Counted from the first letter of the stretch, positions 53,732 to 61,075 are shown. The stretch: DNA of 64,000 bases from Paraplanobispora siamensis (GCF_016863175.1 NZ_BOOJ01000052.1:1-64000); one strand, 5' to 3'. Notes: generated from the sequence alone by a model not told the origin. Program-made: numbers and translations.

Positions 53732-54607
53732 GTGGAGTTCTACCTGGGCACCCACCAGCCCAACTGGGCGAAGCTGCCTGAGTTCGCCGGTGTCCCCCTG
53801 TTCATCTCCCACCGGCGCCTGCTGGGCCGCGACAAGCCACCGCGGACCCTGCCGCGCGCCGTGGGCCGGGTGGCCATCGACTCCGGCGGGTTCTCCTACC
53901 TGAAGGACTACGGCGACTTCCCCGACAGCCCGGCCGCCTACGCCACCGCGTGCCGCCGCTACGTCGAAGAGATCGGCAACATCATCTGGATCGCCCCTCA
54001 AGATCGAATGTGTGAGGAGGCGGTCATCAACGGCGGCACCTTCGCTGGCCAGCACTTCGTCGGCACCCACCTGTCGGTGCCCATCCACCAGCGCCAGACC
54101 GTCGACAACTACCTGGAGCTGCGCACCCTGGATGCCGACCTGCCGTTCATCCCCGTCCTGCAAGGCCAGACCCGCGACGACTACATGCGCTGCGCTGATT
54201 TGTATCAACGCGCCGGGGTGTGCCTGGAGGAGTGTGAGGTGGTCGGCATCGGATCGGTGTGCCGCCGCCAGAACACCATGGAGATCGGAGAGATCTTCCG
54301 GGCCTTCCCCACGCTGCGCACCCACGGCTTCGGCGTGAAGATCGAAGGCATCGGCCTGTACGGGTCCGCCATGGCCAGCTCCGACTCCATGGCCTGGTCG
54401 TCCTGGGGCCGCCGCCGGCCCGGATGCACGCCCAGCCACAAGACCGAAGCCAACTGCCGCACCTGGGCCCTGGCCTGGTACCGGCGCGTGCTGGAGGCAG
54501 TCGACCAGGCCGACGCCGACGCCTGCTACCAGCAGCCCTCCCTGTTGGAGGAAGAGATCCCACCCTGGTCCCCGTCCCGTATCCGATCACCGCAGGGAGC
54601 ATCATGA
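53732..54607 (+). CDS. TGT-superfamily transglycosylase, DpdA-like (7-deazaguanine DNA modification candidate)
   Basis: 291 residues from GTG. RVAIDSGGFSYL holds the active-site Asp of queuine tRNA-ribosyltransferases (D-S-G-G-F). WIAPQDRMCEE and IPVLQGQTRDDYMRCADLYQRAGV follow. GFGVKIEGIGLYG...ASSDSMAWSSWGRRRPG resembles the second catalytic region of DpdA, which swaps guanine for a 7-deazaguanine base in DNA. It is shorter than bacterial TGT and lacks its zinc site. No preQ0 synthesis genes are in the window, so the base would come from the host. tRNA modification is the alternative. Confidence 0.7.
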   Translation: MEFYLGTHQPNWAKLPEFAGVPLFISHRRLLGRDKPPRTLPRAVGRVAIDSGGFSYLKDYGDFPDSPAAYATACRRYVEEIGNIIWIAPQDRMCEEAVINGGTFAGQHFVGTHLSVPIHQRQTVDNYLELRTLDADLPFIPVLQGQTRDDYMRCADLYQRAGVCLEECEVVGIGSVCRRQNTMEIGEIFRAFPTLRTHGFGVKIEGIGLYGSAMASSDSMAWSSWGRRRPGCTPSHKTEANCRTWALAWYRRVLEAVDQADADACYQQPSLLEEEIPPWSPSRIRSPQGAS

Positions 54608-55428
54608 CCGACTCCGGCCAGCCCGTCCTGGCCCGCACCGCCGCCGGCTCCTACACCGTCACCCGCGACGGCATCCTGGTCGGCACCGTCCGCAAACTGG
54701 CCCGGTCCTGGGCCTGGTACGTCGCTGGCGACCCCAGCGACGGCTGCCCGGACCTGCGGCCCACCCGCGCCCAGGCGGTGGTCCGGCTGCTGCTGTGCGT
54801 CGACACCCGCGCAGAACTGGCCGCCTACGCCCGCCAGCGGGCCGACGCGGAGGCGGCCCGCACCGCCGCCCTGCTGGCCGACGGCTACGCCCTGGCCGAC
54901 GTCGCCGACCTGGAAGAGGGCCAGATGGTGCGCACCCGCGCCCCGCACTGCTGGCGTGAACCCGCGCTGGCCGTACAGGTAGAGACGTTCGACAACGGGG
55001 GCGCGCTGCTGGTGTCCACCCCGCTGCACGGCCCCGCCACCCCCGCCCAGCCGCTGCTGCTGTCGGCCGCCACCCGCACCGTGCTGTACCGGACCCGCAC
55101 CCCGCACGCGGAACGCGCGTGGGCGCGCTGGCTGGCCGAAACCGACGACAGCCCCAACGCCTGCGCGGCCCGCGCCATCCCCACCGGCTGGATCCCCGGG
55201 CCGTGGGAACAGGTGACCGCCGGCGCCGTCATCCGGGTGCCCACCCGCATCCGCTGCGGCCGGGTCTATGAGTGGAGCCACCCCTACGCCGTCACCTCCC
55301 ACAGCAGCCATCCCCGCGGTGGCATCGTGCTGAGCTACCGCTACTTCGGCTACGACGACGCCGAACGCGCCGACCACGACCTGATCGCCGCTTCGGTGGC
55401 CGCCTACGGCGTCCTGCGGCCCCGCTAG
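54604..55428 (+). CDS. Hypothetical protein coupled to the transglycosylase
   Basis: 274 residues from the overlapping ATG. The N-terminal YTVTRDGILVGTVRKLARSWAWYVAGDP is strand-rich, the middle is helical (RAELAAYARQRADAEAARTAALL), and the C-terminal half (GAVIRVPTRIRCGRVYEWSHPY, GGIVLSYRYFGYDDAERADHDLIAAS) is strand-rich. Coupling suggests a role with the transglycosylase, for instance substrate delivery. Confidence 0.6.
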   Translation: MTDSGQPVLARTAAGSYTVTRDGILVGTVRKLARSWAWYVAGDPSDGCPDLRPTRAQAVVRLLLCVDTRAELAAYARQRADAEAARTAALLADGYALADVADLEEGQMVRTRAPHCWREPALAVQVETFDNGGALLVSTPLHGPATPAQPLLLSAATRTVLYRTRTPHAERAWARWLAETDDSPNACAARAIPTGWIPGPWEQVTAGAVIRVPTRIRCGRVYEWSHPYAVTSHSSHPRGGIVLSYRYFGYDDAERADHDLIAASVAAYGVLRPR

Positions 55429-55443
55429 CGGCCCGGCATGCCC

Positions 55444-55473
55444 GCGACGCTACCGCCCCCGCGCCGCCACGAT
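55444..55473 (+). promoter_or_regulatory. Class II promoter
   Basis: GCGAC (55444-55448), 19 bp, CACGAT (55468-55473), right half-dyad CGCCC. The ATG 6 nt later (55480) opens a frame that looks like a shadow, so the served gene is probably the membrane protein starting 40 nt on. Confidence 0.6.
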
Positions 55474-55516
55474 CGCCTGATGGCGTGGACCACAGTTGGA
55501 GAAGTCGGGGGCGACA

Positions 55517-55789
55517 GTGAACAAGTGGGCGGCGATGTTGGAGATGTCAGGCCGCACCCCCTCCACCTGGGCCCTGGAGGTGCTGGCGCGCGTGCTGCTG
55601 TGGGTGGACATGGCCGCCCTGGCCGTGGCCGTCCGCCTGCACGACGCCGTCCTGGTGGCGATCAGCATCGTGGCGCTGCCGGTCATCGGCATCGGCATGA
55701 TCCTGCTGAGCCTGGATCGGGTGGAGCGCATGCGGGCCCGGGTCGATCGTCCCAAGACGGCCACCGCTCCCTATCGACCCATTTGCTAA
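55517..55789 (+). CDS. Small membrane protein
   Basis: 90 residues from GTG 55517 (TTG 55496 possible). WALEVLARVLLWVDMAALAVAVRL and AVLVAISIVALPVIGIGMILL are two membrane helices, with a basic tail (RVERMRARVDRPK). Its stop falls inside the next class I promoter region. Confidence 0.55.
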   Translation: MNKWAAMLEMSGRTPSTWALEVLARVLLWVDMAALAVAVRLHDAVLVAISIVALPVIGIGMILLSLDRVERMRARVDRPKTATAPYRPIC

Positions 55790-55826
55790 GTACCTGTACT
55801 ATCGAGGTGTTGGTGAGAGCGACACC
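55774..55826 (+). promoter_or_regulatory. Class I promoter-operator with T-A in the stem
   Basis: TCGACC, 17 bp, TACTAT; TGCTAAGTACCTGTACTAT. GGTG-AGAGCGA-CACC (55812-55826), a stem change that preserves pairing. AGGAGG follows, but no ATG or GTG at normal distance. Confidence 0.85.
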
Positions 55827-55850
55827 GGCACCCGCATCAGGAGGACCAGC

Positions 55851-55937
55851 ACGACCGACAGGCCGAACCGTGTATGCCTGCACAAACCGTGCGGCACACC
55901 GGCCTGCACCCGCCAACATCCCCGTGTCCGTAGGTAA
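55851..55937 (+). CDS. Possible 28-residue zinc peptide with ACG start
   Basis: Six bases after AGGAGG the expected start reads ACG. The frame gives TTDRPNRVCLHKPCGTPACT then RQHPRVRR, with Cys9, His11, Cys14, Cys19 and His23, a plausible zinc site. It stops at TAA 55935-55937 inside the next operator, as the 49099 gene does. Either a rare ACG start with low expression or a gene recently disabled by ATG-to-ACG. Confidence 0.4.
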   Translation, partial: TTDRPNRVCLHKPCGTPACTRQHPRVRR

Positions 55938-55979
55938 GTACCCGTACAGTGGCGGACGGCCAGAGCGAGGCCGGTCGCC
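55931..55979 (+). promoter_or_regulatory. Class I promoter-operator with C-G closed stem-loop
   Basis: -10 TACAGT, operator variant GGTAAGTACCCGTACAGT, -35 weak. GGCG-(g)a-CGGCC-AGAGCGA-GGCCG-g(t)-CGCC (55951-55979): the pair next to the loop is C-G, the reverse of most copies. Serves the 55995 gene. Confidence 0.8.
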
Positions 55980-55994
55980 GGGATCAGGAGAGTC

Positions 55995-56381
55995 ATGACC
56001 AATGTGAATTACCCCACCACGCCGCCCCCGCCCCGGCGGGTGAACATCCGGCGGATCGTCCGCACTGTCCTCATCATCGTGCTGGCGGTCGTGGCCGTCC
56101 TGCTGGTTGGCGCGGCCCTGGCCGGCGTCGGCAGCACCTACTTCGCCAACGCGGCGCCGCTGGCGGCCACGGCACCGCCGGAGCCCACCGGGCCCGCCGC
56201 CGCCGACCTCCAGCAGCCGCCCCAGCCGACGGCACCGCCGGAGCCCACCGGGCCCGCCGCGGCCGACGTGCCCGCCGACCCCTGCGCCGTCCCCACCGTC
56301 CCGCCCACCCCCGACCTGTCGGGGGACCTGGACGGCGACGGAGTCAATGAGTTCCGGCCGGAGCCGCCCGACTGCCCCTGA
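55995..56381 (+). CDS. Membrane-anchored protein with Pro-rich tandem repeat
   Basis: 128 residues. Basic N-terminus (PPPPRRVNIRRIVR), one membrane helix (TVLIIVLAVVAVLLVGAALAG) and an extracytoplasmic tail with TAPPEPTGPAAAD repeated twice. The tail ends DLSGDLDGDGVNEFRPEPPDC, a possible Ca2+-loop-like D-x-D-x-D-G. Function unknown. Confidence 0.65.
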   Translation: MTNVNYPTTPPPPRRVNIRRIVRTVLIIVLAVVAVLLVGAALAGVGSTYFANAAPLAATAPPEPTGPAAADLQQPPQPTAPPEPTGPAAADVPADPCAVPTVPPTPDLSGDLDGDGVNEFRPEPPDCP

Positions 56382-56440
56382 CCGCCCCGGGCCCTGGCAC
56401 CCGCCGGGGCCCGCCCGCCACACCCTGGAAGGAAACACCG

Positions 56441-56743
56441 ATGGCCCGCAACATGCCCGACGACCCGGCCGACACCGGTAGCAGACACGAGACGACCGAC
56501 ACCATCCGGCGCCGCATCGCCTCCGTCATCTTCGTCGTCCTGGTCTTCGCCTCTTGCGCCGCCGCCTACAACACCGCCCGCCTGGGCGGCGCGTTCGCCG
56601 TCTACGTCATGCCCTGGATGGTCGCGTTCACGGTGGCGGGGGCCTGGGTGTGGGCCGAAAAGCGGGTCCGCGCGGCCTACCACGACGGCATCCTGGACGA
56701 ACGTCTCAAGCAGCTGCGTGAAGAGGGCAGGGAGGGGGCGTGA
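56441..56743 (+). CDS. Small membrane protein
   Basis: 100 residues, two membrane helices (IASVIFVVLVFASCAAAYNT, GGAFAVYVMPWMVAFTVAGAW) with a charged C-terminal helix (RAAYHDGILDERLKQLREEG). Overlaps the methyltransferase-like gene. Confidence 0.6.
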   Translation: MARNMPDDPADTGSRHETTDTIRRRIASVIFVVLVFASCAAAYNTARLGGAFAVYVMPWMVAFTVAGAWVWAEKRVRAAYHDGILDERLKQLREEGREGA

Positions 56744-57510
56744 GTGTCCTGCCGCCGCCCCTGGCCCCGCCCACCGAAGAGGGCGCCATCGCCTGGCACT
56801 GCGCCGCCGTCATCGCCCTGGACGCCTACCGCGCCACCGGCCGCCGCTACGACGCCTACAGAGCGGCCGGCATCTACTCCCAGCCGCCGATCATTGAGCT
56901 GGACCACAACCAGATCCCTGACACGCTCCATCCGATGTGGGAGATCGTGCGGCGCCTGCCCACCTTCGCCGACACCGGCCTGCCCTACGACGGCCCCATC
57001 GGCCTGCTGGAGGAGTTCGGGCACTGGCGCATGGCGCTGGCCCACCGCTTCGCCTACTGCATCCTCACCCCCGCCGACATCGCCTGGATCGTCCGCAGGC
57101 TGAACGGGCGGCCGGTGGTGGAGGTCGGCGCCGGGCTGGGCTACTGGGCCTGGCAGCTGACCCAGGCCGGCGCCACCGTCGACGCCAGCGACCTGACCCC
57201 GCCCGACCCGCAGCGGACGTTCGTCTCCATCCGCCAGGCCGCCGCCGACCAGGCCGCCGCCAGCGCCGGTGACGCCGCACTGATGATGGTGTGGCCGCCG
57301 CACGACGACCCCATGGCCCATGACGCGCTCACCGCCTACCGCGGCGACCTGGTCATCGTGTGCACCGAATTCCGGCGCGACCCGTGCGCCGCCGACAACG
57401 CCTTCCTGGAGGCGCTGCGCGCCGACTGGAAGCCGGTCGGCATCAGCCCCGGCCACATCTCCTGGCACTACCTGACCGACGTCCACCTGGCCGCCTACAC
57501 AAGGAAGTGA
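56740..57510 (+). CDS. SAM-dependent methyltransferase-like protein
   Basis: 256 residues from GTG. PVVEVGAGLGYWAWQLTQAGATVDASDL is the SAM-binding glycine loop (E-x-G-x-G-x-G) followed by an acidic residue at the second strand. LMMVWPPHDDPMAHDAL is at the position of motif IV, and GDLVIVCTEFRRDPCA is the next strand. A small-molecule or nucleic-acid substrate is unknown. It is inside a run of small unknown genes. Confidence 0.75.
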   Translation: MSVLPPPLAPPTEEGAIAWHCAAVIALDAYRATGRRYDAYRAAGIYSQPPIIELDHNQIPDTLHPMWEIVRRLPTFADTGLPYDGPIGLLEEFGHWRMALAHRFAYCILTPADIAWIVRRLNGRPVVEVGAGLGYWAWQLTQAGATVDASDLTPPDPQRTFVSIRQAAADQAAASAGDAALMMVWPPHDDPMAHDALTAYRGDLVIVCTEFRRDPCAADNAFLEALRADWKPVGISPGHISWHYLTDVHLAAYTRK

Positions 57511-57512
57511 TC

Positions 57513-57680
57513 ATGTTTATCGTCGCCGGATACCTCCTGATCGTCAGCACGATCGTCTTGATGGTGGCCGCCGTGGTCTGCGGTACGGCCCGCGAACGCG
57601 ACGCCCGCTCCCTCAGCGACGCCCAGGCCCGCGCCCGCGACCGGGCCATGCAGCTGGCCGACGCCAGCCAGGGCACCTGA
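57513..57680 (+). CDS. 55-residue membrane protein
   Basis: MFIVAGYLLIVSTIVLMVAAVVCG is one membrane helix, followed by a basic/acidic helix (RERDARSLSDAQARARDRAMQLAD). Start ATG 57513 after AAGGAAGTGATC. Resembles small phage i-spanin-like or regulatory membrane peptides only in topology. Confidence 0.55.
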   Translation: MFIVAGYLLIVSTIVLMVAAVVCGTARERDARSLSDAQARARDRAMQLADASQGT

Positions 57681-58201
57681 TGTGGCGCCGCCACAGGTGG
57701 GAGCCGGTCGGCACATCGAAGATCACACGGGCGTGTGCGCGCTGCCACCTGCGCCAGGTCGACCGCATCGGCCCCTACGCCCGCCTGTGGGTCAAGGAGT
57801 ACACCACCGGCGACGGCCGCTACCTGGGCGTGCTGGACAAGACCCCCTCCTGCCCGCCGCCCGCCGACGCCTGCGCCATCCCGCGCCCCCGCCCGGAGCC
57901 GGCACCGCCGCCTCCGGCCGGGCCGCTGCCCGCCACCGCGCCGATGCGCATGCCGCCCGCCCACGCCGTACGGCGGGCCCCGGTCGACGTGCGGCCCGGG
58001 GAGTGGGTGTACGGCGTGGAGGACGGCTCCGACGTCGACATCTGGGACTGCGCCATCACGCTGAAGCGTAAGCCGGTCTGCCTGGGCACCACCTACCGGC
58101 TGACCCCCGACCAGACCCGGCCCGACACCTACACCATGGGTCTGCTCTACATCCCCGCCACAGCCGTGCTGTGGACCGACCCGCCGAAGGACGTGACATG
58201 A
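57680..58201 (+). CDS. Hypothetical protein with Cys motif and Pro-rich linker
   Basis: 173 residues. ITRACARCHLRQVDRIGPY carries C-x2-C. A proline stretch (PRPRPEPAPPPPAGPLP) separates it from a strand-rich C-terminal part (VDVRPGEWVYGVEDGSDVDIWDCAITLKRKPVCLGTTYRL). Confidence 0.55.
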   Translation: MWRRHRWEPVGTSKITRACARCHLRQVDRIGPYARLWVKEYTTGDGRYLGVLDKTPSCPPPADACAIPRPRPEPAPPPPAGPLPATAPMRMPPAHAVRRAPVDVRPGEWVYGVEDGSDVDIWDCAITLKRKPVCLGTTYRLTPDQTRPDTYTMGLLYIPATAVLWTDPPKDVT

Positions 58202-58425
58202 CCGATAGGCACGCCGGTTACCTGGTCGTCCTGGAGCGCGACGTCCGTGACGATGACGCCGCTGCCATCATCGCTGCCCTGGGCATGGTCAAGGGGGTGC
58301 TGTCGGTCGATCCGGTCCTGGCCGACTACCGGGAGCAGATCATGCGCATACGGGTCGATGAAGACTGGCGGACCGCGCTGTACCGGCTGGCCAGCCGGGG
58401 CCCGGAGGCCCTCGATGGCCCTTGA
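58198..58425 (+). CDS. Small hypothetical protein, ferredoxin-like pattern
   Basis: 75 residues. GYLVVLERDVRDDDAAAIIAALGMVKGVLSVDPVLADYREQIMRIRVDEDWRTALYRL fits a beta-alpha-beta-beta-alpha order, as in small regulatory domains. Overlaps both neighbours. Confidence 0.55.
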   Translation: MTDRHAGYLVVLERDVRDDDAAAIIAALGMVKGVLSVDPVLADYREQIMRIRVDEDWRTALYRLASRGPEALDGP

Positions 58426-58936
58426 ATTCCGTCAGGATCCGCTGACCGGCGACGTGATGATCCGCAACACCGGTGACGGCGGCCCGGGCGGCACCGTGGT
58501 GGCCACCGCAACGGAGTGGGAGACGTTCACCGCCACGCTGGGCGCGCCCCGGCTGGAGCGGCCCCTGGAGATGCTGGCCGAACTACGCCGCCACGTCTCC
58601 GGTCTGCTGGCATGCATCGACACCTCCGGCCGGCCGGTGCCCGACCACGTCAACCCGGCCGACCACCGGCTGCCCGGCCCGGTCTGGCACCCGGCGCCCG
58701 GCTGGACGGTCCGGGTCATCGACAACGACCCGATGCCCGACGTCGTGCACGTCAGCACCCCGGACGCGATGCACCCCAGCGACTTCGCCGCCGCCCGCAT
58801 CTCCGCGGCCCGGCGCATCGCCATGGCACTGCTGGCCGCCTGCGACCACGCCGACGCCCGCCTGGCCGGAGTGACGTTCATCGGCGGCCCGGATGCCACA
58901 GAGCACGGTGACTGCGGACGGGCGTGCCCGCCATGA
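58415..58936 (+). CDS. Protein with DUF397-like N-terminal segment
   Basis: 173 residues from ATG 58415. MALEFRQDPLTGDVMIRNTGDGGPGGTVVATATEWETFTATL resembles DUF397, a small actinobacterial domain usually next to XRE regulators. The rest (WTVRVIDNDPMPDVVHVSTPDAMHPSDFAAARISAARR) is unknown. Confidence 0.5.
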   Translation: MALEFRQDPLTGDVMIRNTGDGGPGGTVVATATEWETFTATLGAPRLERPLEMLAELRRHVSGLLACIDTSGRPVPDHVNPADHRLPGPVWHPAPGWTVRVIDNDPMPDVVHVSTPDAMHPSDFAAARISAARRIAMALLAACDHADARLAGVTFIGGPDATEHGDCGRACPP

Positions 58937-59310
58937 GCACCGCCGACCGGGCCACCCGCCGCGCCGCCGAAAGCACCGCCCGCCAGCAGGTCACCAGCCG
59001 GGTATCAGCCAGCCCGTATGAGCACCTGGTCGGCGCGTTTATGGACACCATCGCCGAACAGCTGCTGGCCGCCCTGGCCGGCCCCGACTTCCCGGCCGCG
59101 CTGCGCCGGCGCGGCTACGCCATCGTCCCGGTCGTGGGTGCGGCCGTACCGGACCCGCCGGATGAGTGGATCCACGACTGCCTGGACCTGATGGGCGGCG
59201 AAGGCGCCCTGGTCGACCCGCTGGAGCGGGTGACCGCTCTGTGGGGTGCGGCCTGGCGCGCTGGCCGCCACGCCGCCCGCCCCGACACCGAAGAGGATGA
59301 CCATGGTTGA
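58933..59310 (+). CDS. Hypothetical protein (GYxVVP-type)
   Basis: 125 residues from ATG 58933 (ATGA overlap). ALRRRGYAIVPVVGAAVPDPP is the shared signature noted for 232 and 59886. The remainder is helical with a terminal EEDDHG. Confidence 0.55.
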   Translation: MSTADRATRRAAESTARQQVTSRVSASPYEHLVGAFMDTIAEQLLAALAGPDFPAALRRRGYAIVPVVGAAVPDPPDEWIHDCLDLMGGEGALVDPLERVTALWGAAWRAGRHAARPDTEEDDHG

Positions 59311-59896
59311 TGTCTGGGGTCGCGACGACCTGACCTGCCCCGCTTCCCGCCAGCAGCTGCGCCGGCTCCAGCGCCTGGCCTACGCCCATCCCTGGCGCGG
59401 AGACACCACCGCCGACCCCCGGCACTGCCTGGACACCACCGCGATCACCGAACCCGGCCGCCCAACGCGGATCATGTTCACCCTGGACTACGGCTACCAC
59501 TCCTCCGGCTGGTTCGCCAACAGCGACTACGACCGGTGCCTGCACCTGTCGGTTTCCCACCCCCGGCCCGACCTGCCGCGCCAGGTCCGTCCCCTGCCCG
59601 CCGACCTGGGACTGGGCACCTACGCCGCCGTGCAGGTGGAGACGCCGGCCGACGAAGAGGTCCGCGCCTGGGGCCTGACCTTCTTCCGCCAGTACGCGAC
59701 GTGGGCGTGGTTTGAGCCGGCCGTCGGCCCGGGTGACGCCTACCGGGCGCCGAACGTCGTGCACCTGCGCCTGTTCCTGGACCGCAACGACCGACCGATC
59801 CTGCCCCGCGGTGAGGTGTACGACCTGCGGCCCTGGGACGACGGCACCTCACCCAAGAAGATCACTGAGGGGAGGGCCGGGGCCGATGTCCGTTGA
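59303..59896 (+). CDS. Hypothetical protein
   Basis: 197 residues from ATG 59303, six bases after GAGG (ATG 59297 possible). RIMFTLDYGYHSSGWFANSDYDRCLHLSVSHPRPDLPR and VVHLRLFLDRNDRPILPRGEVYDLRPWDDG are strand-rich and Tyr/Trp-rich, a pattern seen in several actinophage proteins without function. Confidence 0.6.
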   Translation: MVDVWGRDDLTCPASRQQLRRLQRLAYAHPWRGDTTADPRHCLDTTAITEPGRPTRIMFTLDYGYHSSGWFANSDYDRCLHLSVSHPRPDLPRQVRPLPADLGLGTYAAVQVETPADEEVRAWGLTFFRQYATWAWFEPAVGPGDAYRAPNVVHLRLFLDRNDRPILPRGEVYDLRPWDDGTSPKKITEGRAGADVR

Positions 59897-60548
59897 GCAG
59901 CACGTCCAGGGGATCGTCCACAACGCGATCACGGGTGCGTTGAGGAAGCAGGACCGATGGCTACCTCTGACGGTCCGTATGGCCCTCACGGAGTCGGCGT
60001 TAGGTGTTCTCCGGGAGGCGGGTTACGTCATCGTCCCTGCGGCCCCTGAAGAGCCCTCAGCGTCTCCTGGAGTGTCCGACCACACGGACACCTCTACGGC
60101 ACCCTCAGCTGATCACGCTGAGATTGGCCGACTCCGCGCCCTGATCGACACCTACGAGCACCCAGACGCCACCAAGACCGTGAACGCGTGGCGGGACTAC
60201 GCCAAGCACTGGCGAGACCGCGCTGAATGCTCCGAACCCGGCGCCGCACTTGCCCTGCTCCGACGGGAAGCCGCCCGCATCCGGGTGGAAAGCGCCGGTG
60301 ACCCTCTCGTCGGGTGGGCCCTTGACCGCATGCTGGCCGCTATCCCCGCTAATGCAGAAAACGGCGCCGCTTCCAAGGTCACCATTCCCGCTGACCTGTA
60401 CGACCGCCTCATCTCCATCGCCGCCTACGTGTCGCGTGGACGCGGCTACGTCGGCGTGGAGCCCTACCCGGATGCCACCGCCCGCGCCACACTCGGCGCA
60501 CTCCCCGCCCCCTCTACCGGAGACACCCCGGAGGCGACCTGTGGCTGA
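59886..60548 (+). CDS. Hypothetical protein, shifted codon usage
   Basis: 220 residues. VREAGY-type motif near the start (GVLREAGYVIVPAAPEEP), then a helical region (HAEIGRLRALIDTYEHPDATKTVNAWRDYAKHWRDRAE). Codons here use many more T- and A-ending bases than neighbours (for example GCGTTAGGTGTTCTCCGG), suggesting recent acquisition of this gene and the two after it. Confidence 0.6.
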   Translation: MSVEQHVQGIVHNAITGALRKQDRWLPLTVRMALTESALGVLREAGYVIVPAAPEEPSASPGVSDHTDTSTAPSADHAEIGRLRALIDTYEHPDATKTVNAWRDYAKHWRDRAECSEPGAALALLRREAARIRVESAGDPLVGWALDRMLAAIPANAENGAASKVTIPADLYDRLISIAAYVSRGRGYVGVEPYPDATARATLGALPAPSTGDTPEATCG

Positions 60549-60792
60549 CGATCTCCGTTCCCGTAACGCGCAGACCGGTCTCACTCCTGATGAACTCGAC
60601 GCATTGAGCCTTACGGCGGATCTTGCTGGCAGGCTCGCCCTCATCGTGGGTGAAGGACGGTCACGCGCCCACGATCTGAACGAACTGCTGGTCCATGTCC
60701 ACGCCATCCAGCATGCCGTGATGGCGCAGGCCGCAGCCCGCATCTACCCGGAGCGCTTTCGCCTCTTGGGGGAGGAGATCAATCATGCCTGA
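60541..60792 (+). CDS. Hypothetical helical protein
   Basis: 83 residues from GTG 60541. DELDALSLTADLAGRLALIVGEGRSRAHDLNELLVHVHAIQHAVMAQAAARIYP is fully helical. Same relaxed codon use as its neighbours. Confidence 0.55.
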   Translation: MADDLRSRNAQTGLTPDELDALSLTADLAGRLALIVGEGRSRAHDLNELLVHVHAIQHAVMAQAAARIYPERFRLLGEEINHA

Positions 60793-61015
60793 GACGTGGC
60801 ACCACTACGCCGAACTGCATAAGCCCCGCCTCTACCGATACCGGGTCGCGGACGACGCTCAGGGCCTTCGCCTGAGCCGGAACATCTACCCGTCGGCACC
60901 TGAGCCGACGGCGCGCGGGAGGGCATGGATCGGCCTTGTCCTGGTCGTCGGCTGTTACGCGTACTGCGTGAAGTGGGCGCACGCCCGCATGCGCCTGAAA
61001 GCGGGCCGTGACTGA
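60785..61015 (+). CDS. Small protein with one membrane helix
   Basis: 76 residues. MPETWHHYAELHKPRLYRYRVADD leads to AWIGLVLVVGCYAYCVKWAHA, one membrane helix, and a basic end (RMRLKAGRD). Overlaps the previous gene by 8 bp. Confidence 0.55.
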   Translation: MPETWHHYAELHKPRLYRYRVADDAQGLRLSRNIYPSAPEPTARGRAWIGLVLVVGCYAYCVKWAHARMRLKAGRD

Positions 61016-61075
61016 CGGCCTCCACCTGATCCACCGACCGCATCGCCGGCCGCCACCCCCTATCAAGGAGCTGCT

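Noticed and set aside
3445-55979. Regularly repeated short sequences resembling a CRISPR array
   Set aside because: The repeats are kilobases apart, each directly precedes a gene, and they carry promoter hexamers and a covarying stem. There are no uniform spacers and no cas genes.
25213-55979. GAGCGACCCG words as TraB/FtsK-type oriented DNA recognition repeats
   Set aside because: CCC is only one side of a stem that changes to ACC, CACC or GGCC with compensating changes on the other side, so the conserved part is the RNA loop, not an 8-bp DNA word. Orientation follows the genes.
55438-55998. 186-codon frame running through the class I module at 55774
   Set aside because: It translates the promoter and hairpin, is R/G/P-rich, and competes with a frame encoding two clear membrane helices.
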